Of a DNA stretch of 64,000 nt, positions 17,103 through 26,452 are shown one piece after another; position 1 is the first letter of the stretch; each line of letters opens with the position of its first letter. This DNA is from Micavibrio sp. UBA2137. GTDB lineage: Bacteria > Pseudomonadota > Alphaproteobacteria > Micavibrionales > Micavibrionaceae. A program made the position numbers and the translations under genes. The DNA is taken from NCBI GenBank assembly GCA_002328415.1, contig DCXL01000001.1, forward strand, positions 5,521 through 69,520. The letters are read 5' to 3'. The notes under the pieces are model-generated. The model saw nothing but the letters and a program-made list of their open reading frames with translations, was not told where the DNA came from and did not search any database.

Positions 17103-18080
17103 ATGACAGAACACCCCCATATTTTGCACGCGTGGCACATTGAACCTAATGGCCGCTCCGAGGTCGTAAAGCATGATAAGATATCGGCGTTGGTGAAATC
17201 CAATGATTTGGCCTGGATACACTTGGATGTTTTGGCTAATGAAAGCCGTAGCTGGATTGAAAATGAAATTTCCTATTTGGATAAGATTATCATTGATGCA
17301 CTTTTGGCGCGCGATACAAGGCCCAGATATATGGAGATTGGTGATGGGGCCCTCCTTATTTTGCGCGGCGTTAACAAGAATGAGAATGCCGATCCTGAGG
17401 ATATGATTTCCTTGCGTATATGGGTTGATGCACACCGTATCATTACGCTTCAGCGACGCCCTTTGCGTAGTATTAAGGATATTGCTGAAAAACTTTCCGA
17501 GGGCACAGGACCAAAAGATCCGGGCGAGTTTTTAGCAATGCTCTGTTCGCGTTTGTTTGAATATATTGATGAGGCGCTGGTCCAGCTTTCTGAAGAAGCA
17601 GATGACATTGAAAACGCTATTTTGGATAACGCCGATATTTCTTATCGTGAAAAAATCGTTGATATCAGGCGCACAGCCATTGTGTTTAGAAAATTTATGG
17701 CCCCTCAACGCGATGTGATTAACCAGCTTATTTTTTCCGAGCAGAGCTGGATAACAGAGCAAAGCAAGCGCCGTTTGCGCGAAAACTATAACCAATTAAC
17801 GCGCTATATTGAGGAGCTAGATTCAATTCGCGAACGGGCACAAATTGTGCAGGACGAATTAACAGCCCTTCTTTCTGACCGCCTTAATAAAAACCTTTAC
17901 GTACTATCGATTGTATCGGCCATTTTTTTACCGCTTGGATTTCTGACAGGGCTTATGGGTATTAATATCGGGGGTATGCCGGGCGTCGAAAACCCAAGTG
18001 CATTTTGGATATTTACAGGCGCTTTGGTAGCCTTGCTTATTGCCCAAATTGCCATTTTTAGGTGGAAGCGTTGGTTCTAG
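17103..18080 (+). CDS. CorA/ZntB-family divalent metal transporter
   Basis: The 325-residue protein has a large cytoplasmic N-terminal domain and two C-terminal membrane helices. The helices are NKNLYVLSIVSAIFLPLGFLTGLMGINIGG and AFWIFTGALVALLIAQIAIF. The loop motif is GINIGGMPG, the form found in ZntB and related proteins, in place of the GMN of classic Mg2+-specific CorA. Zinc or other divalent cation transport is therefore more likely than pure magnesium uptake, though the ion cannot be read from sequence. It begins divergently 117 bases from the glycosyltransferase start, and the polysaccharide flippase gene follows after three bases. Confidence 0.88.
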   Translation: MTEHPHILHAWHIEPNGRSEVVKHDKISALVKSNDLAWIHLDVLANESRSWIENEISYLDKIIIDALLARDTRPRYMEIGDGALLILRGVNKNENADPEDMISLRIWVDAHRIITLQRRPLRSIKDIAEKLSEGTGPKDPGEFLAMLCSRLFEYIDEALVQLSEEADDIENAILDNADISYREKIVDIRRTAIVFRKFMAPQRDVINQLIFSEQSWITEQSKRRLRENYNQLTRYIEELDSIRERAQIVQDELTALLSDRLNKNLYVLSIVSAIFLPLGFLTGLMGINIGGMPGVENPSAFWIFTGALVALLIAQIAIFRWKRWF

Positions 18081-18083
18081 CTT

Positions 18084-19526
18084 ATGTCACTCTTTAATGC
18101 TTATTTTAAATCGGCCTCGGTTAGCGTTGTCTCAAAATTTATAGCCATTATTGCCAACATCGCGATTTTGTGGCTCAGCGCTATGATTTTGGAAAAGGAT
18201 GCGTTTGGGGTTTTCATGGTTGCGCTCGCAACAATCACACTCATTGGCTTACTCATTCCGGGGCCATTTTGCAGTGTGATTTTGTATCACGCCTCGCGCC
18301 TTAACGATATTCAGGATGGACAAGAAACAGAAAAGCTAATGACAGCACGCGCTCTAGCGTGGGGGTGCCTTTACGCAATTGGCGCTACTGTCCTGCTAAT
18401 TGTACTGTCGCCTCTATTAGAGAGACTTTTCCTTCTTTCTGGTTTTGCGTTTTGGCTGGTATCGCTCTCACCCATGCTGTTTTTAGAGTGCGCACGCCGC
18501 ATCATTGCCGTGCTTTATCGTGCGCGACAGGATGTTGAAATTTTCATTCTCTATAACGAGATGCTGCCAAATATTTTTAAAACCCTCTTTTTGCTGTGTG
18601 CTTTTATAGCACTCCCTTCGCAAGAGGGCGTGGCGCTGGCCATGAATTTGGCGCTCTTCGTTCCCTTGGCCGCACTTTTTGCCCGTGGGCCTATCTGGCC
18701 GCGTTTGGGTGCGCGTGTCTTTACAAAGTGGGATATTTCATACGCGCTTAAAAATTTATTCACCTATGGTCTGAATCAACAATCGCGGGGCTTTGATTTG
18801 ATTTTGGTGGGCGCGCTTTCTTCGGCGCTGGTTGCGGCAGATTACGCTATTGCTAGCAGATTAGGCCGCTTTTTGCTGATTGGAAAACAGGGGCTTTCCC
18901 AATTACTTGCCCCACGGATGGGCGCACTTTTTGGTGGAAACAATGTGGCAGTCGCTGCGATGGAATTTTCAATGACGCGTTTTGTCGGTTTTGCGGTTGC
19001 CGTTCTTGGCTCTTTTGGTGTCTTGTTCTTAGGTGAATGGGTCGCTGGCATTTTCTGTGAAACCTGTTCTAACGCCTACCCAATTTTGCTTGTATTGTCG
19101 GCGGCCTTTGTTGTGAACACCGCTTTTGGGTCGCCCGAAGATTACATGACAATGGCGGGCCATGCGGGGTGGAATCTTGCCATCAGCATAATTTCAACGG
19201 CGGCCATGATTGTTGGGTGCTTTATTCTGATCCCGCTCTTTGGCGGGATTGGTGCGGCGCTGGCTGTTCTATTAGCATTTTTGGTGCGCGGGGTTGGCAT
19301 GATTGCAACCGTTTATAAACTCGATGACGTTTTACTTGTAAAGCCGCATCAAATCTTGGGCGCGTGTATAATTGCAGGGCTCTTAATTGCAACCGCGTTT
19401 GGATCGTTGGGTGAGGGTGCGTGCTTTTTCCTAACGCTTCTTACAATGCTGATGGTGCGTCCCAAAAAGCAAAGCTTTACAATGAATATAAACAGCACTG
19501 GTCGCCCCAATAATTTTGACTTATAA
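18084..19526 (+). CDS. Polysaccharide flippase (Wzx/MATE-like oligosaccharide transporter)
   Basis: The 480-residue protein is very hydrophobic with about 12-14 likely membrane segments and resembles the MVF/PST polysaccharide transporter superfamily. Visible features include FNAYFKSASVSVVSKFIAIIANIAILWLSAMIL at the N-terminus, the common arrangement for Wzx, and GLNQQSRGFDLILVGALSSALVAADYAIASRLGRF in the middle, the helix-7/8 region of this family. Such proteins move lipid-linked glycan repeat units across the inner membrane. It lies three bases after the CorA/ZntB gene and just before a TylF-type methyltransferase and sulfotransferase, which suggests a decorated surface glycan. The substrate is unknown. 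Confidence 0.85.
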   Translation: MSLFNAYFKSASVSVVSKFIAIIANIAILWLSAMILEKDAFGVFMVALATITLIGLLIPGPFCSVILYHASRLNDIQDGQETEKLMTARALAWGCLYAIGATVLLIVLSPLLERLFLLSGFAFWLVSLSPMLFLECARRIIAVLYRARQDVEIFILYNEMLPNIFKTLFLLCAFIALPSQEGVALAMNLALFVPLAALFARGPIWPRLGARVFTKWDISYALKNLFTYGLNQQSRGFDLILVGALSSALVAADYAIASRLGRFLLIGKQGLSQLLAPRMGALFGGNNVAVAAMEFSMTRFVGFAVAVLGSFGVLFLGEWVAGIFCETCSNAYPILLVLSAAFVVNTAFGSPEDYMTMAGHAGWNLAISIISTAAMIVGCFILIPLFGGIGAALAVLLAFLVRGVGMIATVYKLDDVLLVKPHQILGACIIAGLLIATAFGSLGEGACFFLTLLTMLMVRPKKQSFTMNINSTGRPNNFDL

Positions 19527-19535
19527 TCATAGCCC

Positions 19536-20312
19536 ATGACAGCACGTAGCTACACAACACCCCGTTTTCTTCTCCGTGGACTTCTTCGTAAGGCGGGGCT
19601 GGAGGTCTCAAAATACAGGCCGCGTGGACAAGAAAAATTTCCCGAAGCAATTGAGCAGGGCTTTATTGACCTTTATAAAAAATATCATGAGTTCTCAATG
19701 GTCAAATGGCCTGGGCTTTACACGGCTTACCGCGCGGCAAACTATATCAAGGCGCACAAAATTGAAGGTGACATTGTTGAGTGCGGTGTTTGGAAGGGTG
19801 GTTGCACCGCTATCTTGGCTGAAATACTCAAAGATGAGAAAGCACCGCGCGATTTTTATCTTTATGACACATATGAGGGCATGAGCGCACCGACCGAGGT
19901 CGATAGAAGCATGTCGACAAATATATCTGCAAACAAACTTTATCATCAATATGACGAGCAATGGTCCGTTGGCTCGCTTGATACGGTTAAACAGGTTATG
20001 GGCGAAACGGGGTATGAGCCGAGAAAGCTTCACTATGTGAAGGGCAAGGTCGAAGATACTATTCCCAAAACCATACCCAAGAAGATTGCGCTTCTAAGGC
20101 TTGATACAGATTGGTATGAGTCCACAAAGCATGAGCTTGAGCACCTTTATGATCTGCTTGTTCCAGGCGGGGTGCTTATTATTGATGATTACGGCTCATG
20201 GGCAGGCTCAAAAAAGGCGGTTGAAGAATTTTTTAAGGATAGGCCTATGCCCTTCATGAATTATGATGCACATACCTGTAATTTATCAGGCGTGAAAGTT
20301 GAGGAGAAATGA
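19536..20312 (+). CDS. TylF/MycF-type sugar O-methyltransferase
   Basis: The 258-residue protein has the SAM-binding segment GDIVECGVWKGGCTAIL (about residues 77-93), then FYLYDTYEGMSAPTEVD. The conserved metal/catalytic region reads LLRLDTDWYESTKHELEHLYD and GGVLIIDDYG. These match the macrocin/mycinamicin O-methyltransferase (TylF) family, metal-dependent enzymes that methylate sugar hydroxyls. In this context the target is more likely a surface-glycan sugar than an antibiotic. The stop codon overlaps the sulfotransferase start by four bases (ATGA), so the two are translationally coupled, and it begins ten bases after the flippase gene. Confidence 0.88.
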   Translation: MTARSYTTPRFLLRGLLRKAGLEVSKYRPRGQEKFPEAIEQGFIDLYKKYHEFSMVKWPGLYTAYRAANYIKAHKIEGDIVECGVWKGGCTAILAEILKDEKAPRDFYLYDTYEGMSAPTEVDRSMSTNISANKLYHQYDEQWSVGSLDTVKQVMGETGYEPRKLHYVKGKVEDTIPKTIPKKIALLRLDTDWYESTKHELEHLYDLLVPGGVLIIDDYGSWAGSKKAVEEFFKDRPMPFMNYDAHTCNLSGVKVEEK

Positions 20313-21100
20313 AGCCAGTTTCATTCTTCTATCTCGGCCCACCGAAAACGGCCTCAACCTGGGTATTTGAGTGCCTTAAAGAGCACCCCCAAATATGTGC
20401 AACAGACCATTCCGAAACAAACTTTTTTGATATTCATTTTCATAAAGGCCTAACTTGGTATGATGCATTGTTTCCTAAATGTGAGGCCAATCAGATCAGA
20501 ATTGATTGTACCCCAACCTATATAAATTCCTTGCAGGCGTTAGAGCGCATTCTGGACTATAACCCAGATGCTAAATTTACTTATGGTGTTCGCAATCCCG
20601 TTGACCGCGCCTTTTCAGGATATTGGCATGTCAAGCGGACGCGCGATATTACTTATGACTTTCACTCAATTATGGATACCTATGTGTGGTTTCGTGCATG
20701 GGTCGAGCCAGGACTTATCTCATCACAGATTGCGTGGCTACAGGATCGCGTAGGCAAGGAAAATTGTAAGCCTATATTCTTTGATGATCTGAAAGAGGAC
20801 AAAGAAAAAATGGTCGTCGACCTTTTTGATTTTGTGGGCATTGAAAGTAACTTTACGCCGCAAACCCTCCATACGGCTGTTAATGTCGCGCGCCCAAAAA
20901 CCGACTTGCTCTCGCGCCTTTCAAATAAGATGACGCGTCTTGTGCCGGGTTGCGATAAGGTAAGGTTTTTATCAGGTAAGTCAGCTTACTTAAAAGGCGT
21001 CGCCCCCGAATTTCGAACACATTTGAACGAAATCTGTTCACCAGAAATTGAACGCCTGAGTGCGTTAACGGGGCGGGATTTAAGTTACTGGATAAAATAG
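20309..21100 (+). CDS. Sulfotransferase domain protein
   Basis: The 263-residue protein starts FFYLGPPKTASTWVFECLKEHPQ, where PPKTASTW is the 5'-phosphosulfate (PSB) loop that binds PAPS. The 3'-phosphate (PB) motif follows as YGVRNPVDRAFSGYW near residues 91-105. The sulfotransferase fold transfers sulfate from PAPS to hydroxyl groups. Coupling to the TylF-like methyltransferase, with a flippase and acetyltransferase beside them, points to a sulfated or methylated surface carbohydrate. No PAPS-synthesis genes (cysD/N/C) are in the window. The identity of the acceptor is inference. Confidence 0.88.
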   Translation: MKPVSFFYLGPPKTASTWVFECLKEHPQICATDHSETNFFDIHFHKGLTWYDALFPKCEANQIRIDCTPTYINSLQALERILDYNPDAKFTYGVRNPVDRAFSGYWHVKRTRDITYDFHSIMDTYVWFRAWVEPGLISSQIAWLQDRVGKENCKPIFFDDLKEDKEKMVVDLFDFVGIESNFTPQTLHTAVNVARPKTDLLSRLSNKMTRLVPGCDKVRFLSGKSAYLKGVAPEFRTHLNEICSPEIERLSALTGRDLSYWIK

Positions 21101-21122
21101 AATTAAAAGAAAGAAATAACTC

Positions 21123-21632
21123 ATGCGCGCAAAACACTTACCACCACTTAAAAAGGCCTCTTATATTGTTTTATATATTATTGACCACCTGATGCGGGCA
21201 TTGCGTAAGCTCTATGTGCATTTGTCCGTGCGTAAGTGTGGTGAAAATTTGCGTGTCTTTGGACGCCTCTCAATGTCTGGCCATCATAATATTATCATTG
21301 GCGATCGATGCGCGTTTAACGAGGGCGTTATGTTGGTTGCCCCGCGCGCTGAAATAATTATGGGGGATGATGTTGTGTTGTCACCCCATGTTCTTGTCAC
21401 AACAGACAGCTTAAAGCATGACACAAAAACGCTTCCCTTTCCTCACATCAGCAAACCCATCACAATAAAGGACGGCGCTTGGGTCGGTGCGGGCGCTACT
21501 ATTCTGCAAGGCGTGACTATTGGCAAAGATGCGGTTGTTGCGGCTGGTGCCGTTGTGCGTGAAGACGTTCCCGCTGGTTCACTTGTTGCGGGCGTGCCAG
21601 CGAAAGTCAAGCGGATGCGCGCGGAAGATTAG
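21123..21632 (+). CDS. Hexapeptide-repeat acetyltransferase (WbbJ/LacA-like)
   Basis: The 169-residue protein shows left-handed beta-helix hexapeptide repeats, for example INIIIGDRCAFNEGVMLVAPRAEIIMGDDVVLSPHVLVTT in degenerate form, then ITIKDGAWVGAGATILQGVTIGKDAVVAAGAVV and ending VAGVPAKVKR. A catalytic histidine may lie in DSLKHD. It resembles O-acetyltransferases that decorate surface glycans. The N-terminal half has an amphipathic or membrane-associated feel (IVLYIIDHLMRALRKLY). AAGAAAG about ten bases upstream supports the start. It closes the plus-strand glycan run; its 3' end overlaps the convergent ligase-like gene by 26 bases. Confidence 0.88.
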   Translation: MRAKHLPPLKKASYIVLYIIDHLMRALRKLYVHLSVRKCGENLRVFGRLSMSGHHNIIIGDRCAFNEGVMLVAPRAEIIMGDDVVLSPHVLVTTDSLKHDTKTLPFPHISKPITIKDGAWVGAGATILQGVTIGKDAVVAAGAVVREDVPAGSLVAGVPAKVKRMRAED

Positions 21633-22902
21633 AGCCCTTCTTTAACTGCGCCGCACCGCCTAAAGCAAGGCCCAGCAAAAGCCACAGGTATCTTGCATAC
21701 AAAATGTGGTGTACCTGCGAATAAAGCGCAAAGAAAACAAGAACAATTAAGAGAGAATCTGTTAGGGCAGAACGGTAGCGCCTTAGACCAACTGCGATTG
21801 AAATAAATAACCCTCCAAATGCAAGGGCACCAAGCGCTCCCATCTCAGTTAAAATCCAAAGCGCAGAATTATCAATTTGATCAAAGGCCTTGCCGTAGCG
21901 CTGCGGCTTACCAGAGTATTTTTCTTCCTGTTCTATTAAGAAGCCGCCAAGCCCCGTGCCTGCGATTTTGTTTTCTCGCCACAAAGCGAGTGCGTCATCA
22001 ACAACGCGGAGGCGCAATTGATCAGAACCCGCCCCTTCAAAAACATGTTGTGTTCTGCGGATTTGGTTTTCTCGCAATACGATGTTTTTATTTGTCTGAT
22101 AAAACCCTGTTAAAAGAATAGCTGAAAGCATAAGTGGCAGAATAATGAGCTTTAACGATTTTCCTTTCAGATAAAAAACCCCTACGAGTATCGTTAAAAT
22201 AAGGAGTATCCATCCTGCGCGGGATCCATTAAAAATCGCAATAAACGGAATACATAACCAGAAAAACGCAAAAACTCCATCGCTTAAAAAGGCGCTTTTG
22301 TATGACTTGAAAACCGTACACAGGGCAAGCATTGAAACAAATAAAAACGCATAAGCATTGCGATTGCCCATAAACCCAGACAGGGCATCGTAATCCTCTT
22401 TTCCGACATCTATAAAACTTTTGTTGAGCTCAAAGAGAAAATATTTTCCGAGAAAAAATATTACTGAGAGAAGAAAAAAAAGCGCGAAAATTTTTATCGC
22501 CCTATCGCGCCCCTCACTTGAAATATTTTGCGCGAACCAGCCCCCTAGGTAACAGTAAGAAACCAAGATAAACCAGCCCAAACCACGATTTAGCAGGGCC
22601 CAATTGCTAATCTCCCCATAATTCAAATATACTGTTAAGAGGCCTAGAATAATTGACGCGCTAGCCAGAATGAGAGCGAGCGTAAAATAAGGCGCGTGCC
22701 ATTTTGGAAAAACAGATTGTTTCTTAATTAGTGTGTAGAGGACGAAGAGCCCTGCAAGGGGTAAAAATAAGTCAGAGAGCGTAATTCGCAACCCCATATA
22801 GTCTGCGCCTTGCCCAAGAAGCACCTGAATTTGCGCACCAATAAAGATGAGCACAGCAAAGCCCAGCGAGGCACGCTCTAAATTAAGATCCTTCGGAAAC
22901 AT
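21607..22902 (-). CDS. O-antigen ligase/Wzy-like membrane protein
   Basis: The 431-residue protein has about 12 likely membrane helices and a large periplasmic loop. The loop contains NKIAGTGLGGFLIEQEEKYSGKP and QIDNSALWILTEMGALGALAFGGLF, the arrangement of the O-antigen ligase (PF04932) family with a G-G-N/D-S loop. Such proteins polymerise or ligate lipid-linked polysaccharides. SD signals are weak, but the start MFPKDLNLERAS fits the first helix. It overlaps the preceding UPF0104 gene by 20 bases, indicating a minus-strand pair. Whether it is ligase or polymerase cannot be determined; two other such paralogs lie at 37.4-39.9 kb. Confidence 0.8.
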   Translation of the reverse strand: MFPKDLNLERASLGFAVLIFIGAQIQVLLGQGADYMGLRITLSDLFLPLAGLFVLYTLIKKQSVFPKWHAPYFTLALILASASIILGLLTVYLNYGEISNWALLNRGLGWFILVSYCYLGGWFAQNISSEGRDRAIKIFALFFLLSVIFFLGKYFLFELNKSFIDVGKEDYDALSGFMGNRNAYAFLFVSMLALCTVFKSYKSAFLSDGVFAFFWLCIPFIAIFNGSRAGWILLILTILVGVFYLKGKSLKLIILPLMLSAILLTGFYQTNKNIVLRENQIRRTQHVFEGAGSDQLRLRVVDDALALWRENKIAGTGLGGFLIEQEEKYSGKPQRYGKAFDQIDNSALWILTEMGALGALAFGGLFISIAVGLRRYRSALTDSLLIVLVFFALYSQVHHILYARYLWLLLGLALGGAAQLKKGSNLPRASA

Positions 22903-23860
22903 CTATTTCCTGCCCTTTGAGTGTTTCGACAAGCTTATGCTCGGCTTGTCTTGTTATAAACCAGGCCGGTACGCCAACAATGGCTGCCGCCAAAAGGCTG
23001 CAAAAGCCTATTTGAAGTGAAATTACAAAGGCGTTCTCTGCGCTGATACCGATAATGCCAAGCCCATATACAAAAGCACCCTCACGCACACCCCAGCCCG
23101 CAATGCTGATGGGGAGACTGGCAACAAGCGCTATCATCGGGAGCACCGCCAGAAGAGCAATAAGAGAGATTTCTGTGATAGTGCCGTTTATAAGGAAGTA
23201 GGTTGCGATAAAATAAGTACATTGCGCCACAACACTAATGATCAAAATACTGAGCACTATCCAAGGATTTTCTGAAAGCCTGAGCATATATTTGAGAGAG
23301 GCTTTAAGCTGACGGTTAGAGTTAAAGATTTTGAAGTTGCTGAATTTTCGAACAAGTAAAAAGAAAAGAAGGGCCACCGCAAAACCAGAAAAAAGAAGAA
23401 AGAAAAGAAGTGCGACTTCTGTGTCGACCTCAATATCACCGTAGGGCAAAAAGGCGGCAGCTAGTAACACAAGTGCAAGTAGCGTCATGCAGCGGTCAAT
23501 CAAGCTTGCGCCAACAGCGAAGACAAGAGATATGCCTTCCTCCTTGGCTGTTAACCAGACGCGTGTCAGTAGGCCACCAATTCCACCAAAGAACAAATAG
23601 GCGCCCACGAGGCTGGCAAAGGTCACTTTGACCGCTTTTTTAAATGATATTTTTCCACGACCAGTGTTCACAATGATGCGCCACCGTAGCGAGAGAAAGA
23701 GCGTTTGTAGAATAAAAAGTAATGTCAAAAGCACAATAAGATCAAGACGTACGTTTTGTACCGACTCATGCATTGCATCCAGGTCGAGTTTAAAGGAGAG
23801 TGCTACAAAAATAAGTATCGTCGCTAGCAGCTTGGCCAGCATAATGTTTCGTTTAGTCAT
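22883..23860 (-). CDS. UPF0104/lysylphosphatidylglycerol-synthase-type membrane protein
   Basis: The 325-residue protein has about eight membrane segments and matches the flippase-like half of MprF (UPF0104/LPG_synthase_TM). Useful segments are LFLSLRWRIIVNTGRGKISFKKAVKVTFASLVGAYL and PMIALVASLPISIAGWGVREGAFVYGLG, a motif near the C-terminus that is typical. The C-terminal aminoacyl-tRNA transferase domain of full MprF is absent. In glycan loci such proteins often accompany glycosyltransferases and may move lipid-linked sugars. It starts 21 bases after the YihY stop region and overlaps the ligase-like gene downstream. Confidence 0.82.
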   Translation of the reverse strand: MTKRNIMLAKLLATILIFVALSFKLDLDAMHESVQNVRLDLIVLLTLLFILQTLFLSLRWRIIVNTGRGKISFKKAVKVTFASLVGAYLFFGGIGGLLTRVWLTAKEEGISLVFAVGASLIDRCMTLLALVLLAAAFLPYGDIEVDTEVALLFFLLFSGFAVALLFFLLVRKFSNFKIFNSNRQLKASLKYMLRLSENPWIVLSILIISVVAQCTYFIATYFLINGTITEISLIALLAVLPMIALVASLPISIAGWGVREGAFVYGLGIIGISAENAFVISLQIGFCSLLAAAIVGVPAWFITRQAEHKLVETLKGQEIDVSEGS

Positions 23861-23881
23861 GTCGGCCTTGCACGCGAATTT

Positions 23882-25228
23882 TTATGTTTTCTTTTCAGTC
23901 AGTCCCAAGATGTCTGAGATGGATTTCTCCCCAAGGGCCTGACGCCTGCTTTTTTCAACGCGTGCCAAAAGATTTTTTACGGGCACACTGTTTTGTGCAG
24001 AGGGAATATCTAAACCTTGGAAATGACCATAGCTTTCTAGCGCCTCATAAACAAGCATGATATTCGAGCTTGAGAAAGAGACACCCGGATGCCATCTCAG
24101 GCTGTCTTCTTCTGTGTTAATGATAAGGCCTGCCTCTTTAAGTGTATTGAGGATTTTCTCCATAATTTCGCCCGGTGCATTTATTTTGTCTGCCAACCAA
24201 TCAGTTGTCGGAGCCTCCTTGGAAAGACTGTTATGTGCTGCTCCAATATAATAAATGGCATTAAGTCCATAAGCTTCAATAAGGCGCGGCGGTATGGCCA
24301 AGCTTGAACGATATCGCGCAATAAAATTTGGATTTTGGACGTAAAAGGAAATATTGGCGCCTATAAGTACAACAAGCCAGCCAATATAAATCCAAATCAT
24401 AAATAAAATCAGCGTTGCAAAGGCAGCATAGATAGCAACATAACTACTTGCATTGGCAACAAACGATGAAAAGAGGAAGCCCATAAATTTCCAAATAAGT
24501 GCAGCAAACAACCCGCCGATAAGTGCGGGGTAAAAGCGCACTTGCGTATTGGGCATCAACATGTAGGCAAAGGCAAAGCCAATCGCAAGAACGACCCACG
24601 GCACAAAGACGGCACCTGTGTTTAAAATGGGCGCTAGGAAAAACGAATTTTCAAGCGAGGCGATAAAGGTTGATTTTCTAACCAACGCTGTTGCCCCAGT
24701 GGAAAGAAAGATAGCCAAAGGTCCGACAAATAAAACGGTGAGGTAATCACTAACGCGGCGCGCCATAGAGCGCCCCTTGCCCACGCGCCATATGGCATTA
24801 AACGACCATTCAATTTTCTGCATAAGCGCAATGACAGAATAGATAAGCAACCCCAAGCCAATAACGCCTAAAACACCAACCTCCACATTATCGACGAACC
24901 CAATAATTTTCTCTGTAATCTCGGCACTCTGTTGTTGCCCTAACCCTGAAAGAGCATGTTGCAGGGCGGGCTCAATCTGGTTTGTAACGCCCAGCCCCTT
25001 TAATACAGAAAAACTAATGGCAAGTAAGGGAACGATTGTAATAAGGGTTGTGTAAACAAGGCTCATGGCGCGAAGCGAAAATTGCCTGTCCATGACATCG
25101 CGCGTGACCGCATAAAAAACCCGAAATGTGTTGTGAAGCTTGCGCGCAATCCAGGGCGCTTCATGCATATCTTTTTTGACGAAAGCTAGCAGTTTATCTG
25201 AATAGGCTTTTAAATATTTGTTACTCAT
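23882..25228 (-). CDS. YihY/virulence factor BrkB family membrane protein
   Basis: The 448-residue protein matches the YihY (formerly 'ribonuclease BN' family) inner-membrane proteins. The signature lies near residues 50-80: LRAMSLVYTTLITIVPLLAISFSVLKG. Later helices are VGVLGVIGLGLLIYSVIALMQKIEWSFNAIWRV and FATLILFMIWIYIGWLVVLIGANISFYVQN. A C-terminal soluble extension of about 130 residues resembles a winged-helix-like segment (LADKINAPGEIMEKILNTLKEAGLI). The function of the family is unclear; the RNase BN name is an old misattribution. It overlaps mltA by four bases (ATGA), so the two are likely co-transcribed. Confidence 0.88.
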   Translation of the reverse strand: MSNKYLKAYSDKLLAFVKKDMHEAPWIARKLHNTFRVFYAVTRDVMDRQFSLRAMSLVYTTLITIVPLLAISFSVLKGLGVTNQIEPALQHALSGLGQQQSAEITEKIIGFVDNVEVGVLGVIGLGLLIYSVIALMQKIEWSFNAIWRVGKGRSMARRVSDYLTVLFVGPLAIFLSTGATALVRKSTFIASLENSFFLAPILNTGAVFVPWVVLAIGFAFAYMLMPNTQVRFYPALIGGLFAALIWKFMGFLFSSFVANASSYVAIYAAFATLILFMIWIYIGWLVVLIGANISFYVQNPNFIARYRSSLAIPPRLIEAYGLNAIYYIGAAHNSLSKEAPTTDWLADKINAPGEIMEKILNTLKEAGLIINTEEDSLRWHPGVSFSSSNIMLVYEALESYGHFQGLDIPSAQNSVPVKNLLARVEKSRRQALGEKSISDILGLTEKKT

Positions 25229-26448
25229 TTGAGAAGCTCCCCGCTTTGAATATCATCAAATGTAACAAATTTCGGCAGGATGAGCCACATTTGACCCTTG
25301 GCCTTCATATTGCCCGCAATTTCCTCTGCGCGCACTCCGTGACCCCAAAACACGTCACCGCGTACAGCACCTTTGATGGCGCCGCCTGTATCTTGTCCAA
25401 CCATGAGTTGGGAGAAGCTTTTCATATCCCCCAAGCCATCCATATTTGCATTGACCCATATTGGAAGTCCGTAAGGATAAAGCCCGTGGTCGATGGCAAG
25501 CGAGGCCTGTGGTGTTACAATAACACCCTCCCCACCTTGCGCGCCGTCCAAACCGGTTTCCTGAAAAAAGACGTAGGATTTATTACTGTTCATAATAGTT
25601 ATGGCACGGCTTGGATTTGCTTCAAGCCACGCACGAATTGTTTGGAGCGAAACTAGTTCCCTTGGAATTTCACCCATCTCAATAAGTGTTTTGCCAATAG
25701 CTGTATAGACATGCCCGTTCTGTCCTGCATATCCCACACGAATTTCCTCGCCTGTATCCAGAGTGACTACGCCTGACCCTTGTATCTCGAGGAAGAAGGC
25801 ATCGACAGGATTGTCAACCCACAGAAGCGCCGCATCACCATTATAGTTGAGAGCCCCGCTTTCAATAGAGGCACGGTCTGGATAAGGAATAAGCTGGTCT
25901 GCTTCGCTCACTTTTCCTGCGATGCGTTGCCCGCGCAATTCTTCTCTGAAATCTCCCAGATTAACCATAACCAAATCATCAGGGCGCGAACGTAGCTTAA
26001 CAGTGTAAGTGTCGCTTTGCGTGCGCGACCCGTTTAATTCTGGTTCGTAATAGCCGGTGAACAATCCGTCCCCTTTCCCTTGATTGCTGCTCACATGAAA
26101 GGGGATAAAATTTTGTTCAACCCATGACTTTACTGTGTTTGAGGAACTGGTTGCAGGACGTGTGTTACAAATATTTAGCCATTGCGAAACTTTACCCCAG
26201 CCAGCATCTTTACCAAAATTTGCGTCTAGAGGTTTTCGTGCAAGTCTGTCGCAGGTTTTGGAAAACGCTTCAAGAAAGAGGCCATAATCGCCTGCGCCCC
26301 AATTTGCAACATCTCCATAGCTGACTTGTTTGGCTTGAAAGGATGGTGTGGGGGCGTGTTTTTCTTTCGGCTTTTCTAGCTCATTATCACATCCAGAAAG
26401 GATTATAACTGAACATATCAGGCAGAAGCGGGCAAGCGAGCCAATCAT
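25225..26448 (-). CDS. mltA: Membrane-bound lytic murein transglycosylase A
   Basis: The start was set at MIGSLARFCLICSVIILSGCDN. It gives a lipoprotein signal with a lipobox cysteine and 407 residues. The longer frame overlaps the Tim44-domain gene and encodes an implausible basic region. The mature protein has GLFTGYYEPELNGS and the double-psi beta-barrel core. The catalytic-aspartate block is SQLMVGQDTGGAIKGAVRGDVFWGHG near residues 350-375. MltA cuts the glycan strand of peptidoglycan to 1,6-anhydro products in the outer-membrane-facing periplasm. It starts four bases after the Tim44-like gene ends and overlaps yihY. The Tim44-domain gene/mltA pairing is a known alphaproteobacterial arrangement. 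Confidence 0.95.
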   Translation of the reverse strand: MIGSLARFCLICSVIILSGCDNELEKPKEKHAPTPSFQAKQVSYGDVANWGAGDYGLFLEAFSKTCDRLARKPLDANFGKDAGWGKVSQWLNICNTRPATSSSNTVKSWVEQNFIPFHVSSNQGKGDGLFTGYYEPELNGSRTQSDTYTVKLRSRPDDLVMVNLGDFREELRGQRIAGKVSEADQLIPYPDRASIESGALNYNGDAALLWVDNPVDAFFLEIQGSGVVTLDTGEEIRVGYAGQNGHVYTAIGKTLIEMGEIPRELVSLQTIRAWLEANPSRAITIMNSNKSYVFFQETGLDGAQGGEGVIVTPQASLAIDHGLYPYGLPIWVNANMDGLGDMKSFSQLMVGQDTGGAIKGAVRGDVFWGHGVRAEEIAGNMKAKGQMWLILPKFVTFDDIQSGELLK

Positions 26449-26452
26449 TTTA

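Noticed and set aside
16986..17435. Extension of the glycosyltransferase frame toward 17435
   Set aside because: It overlaps the CorA/ZntB gene on the opposite strand. The conserved family N-terminus begins at the ATG at 16985.
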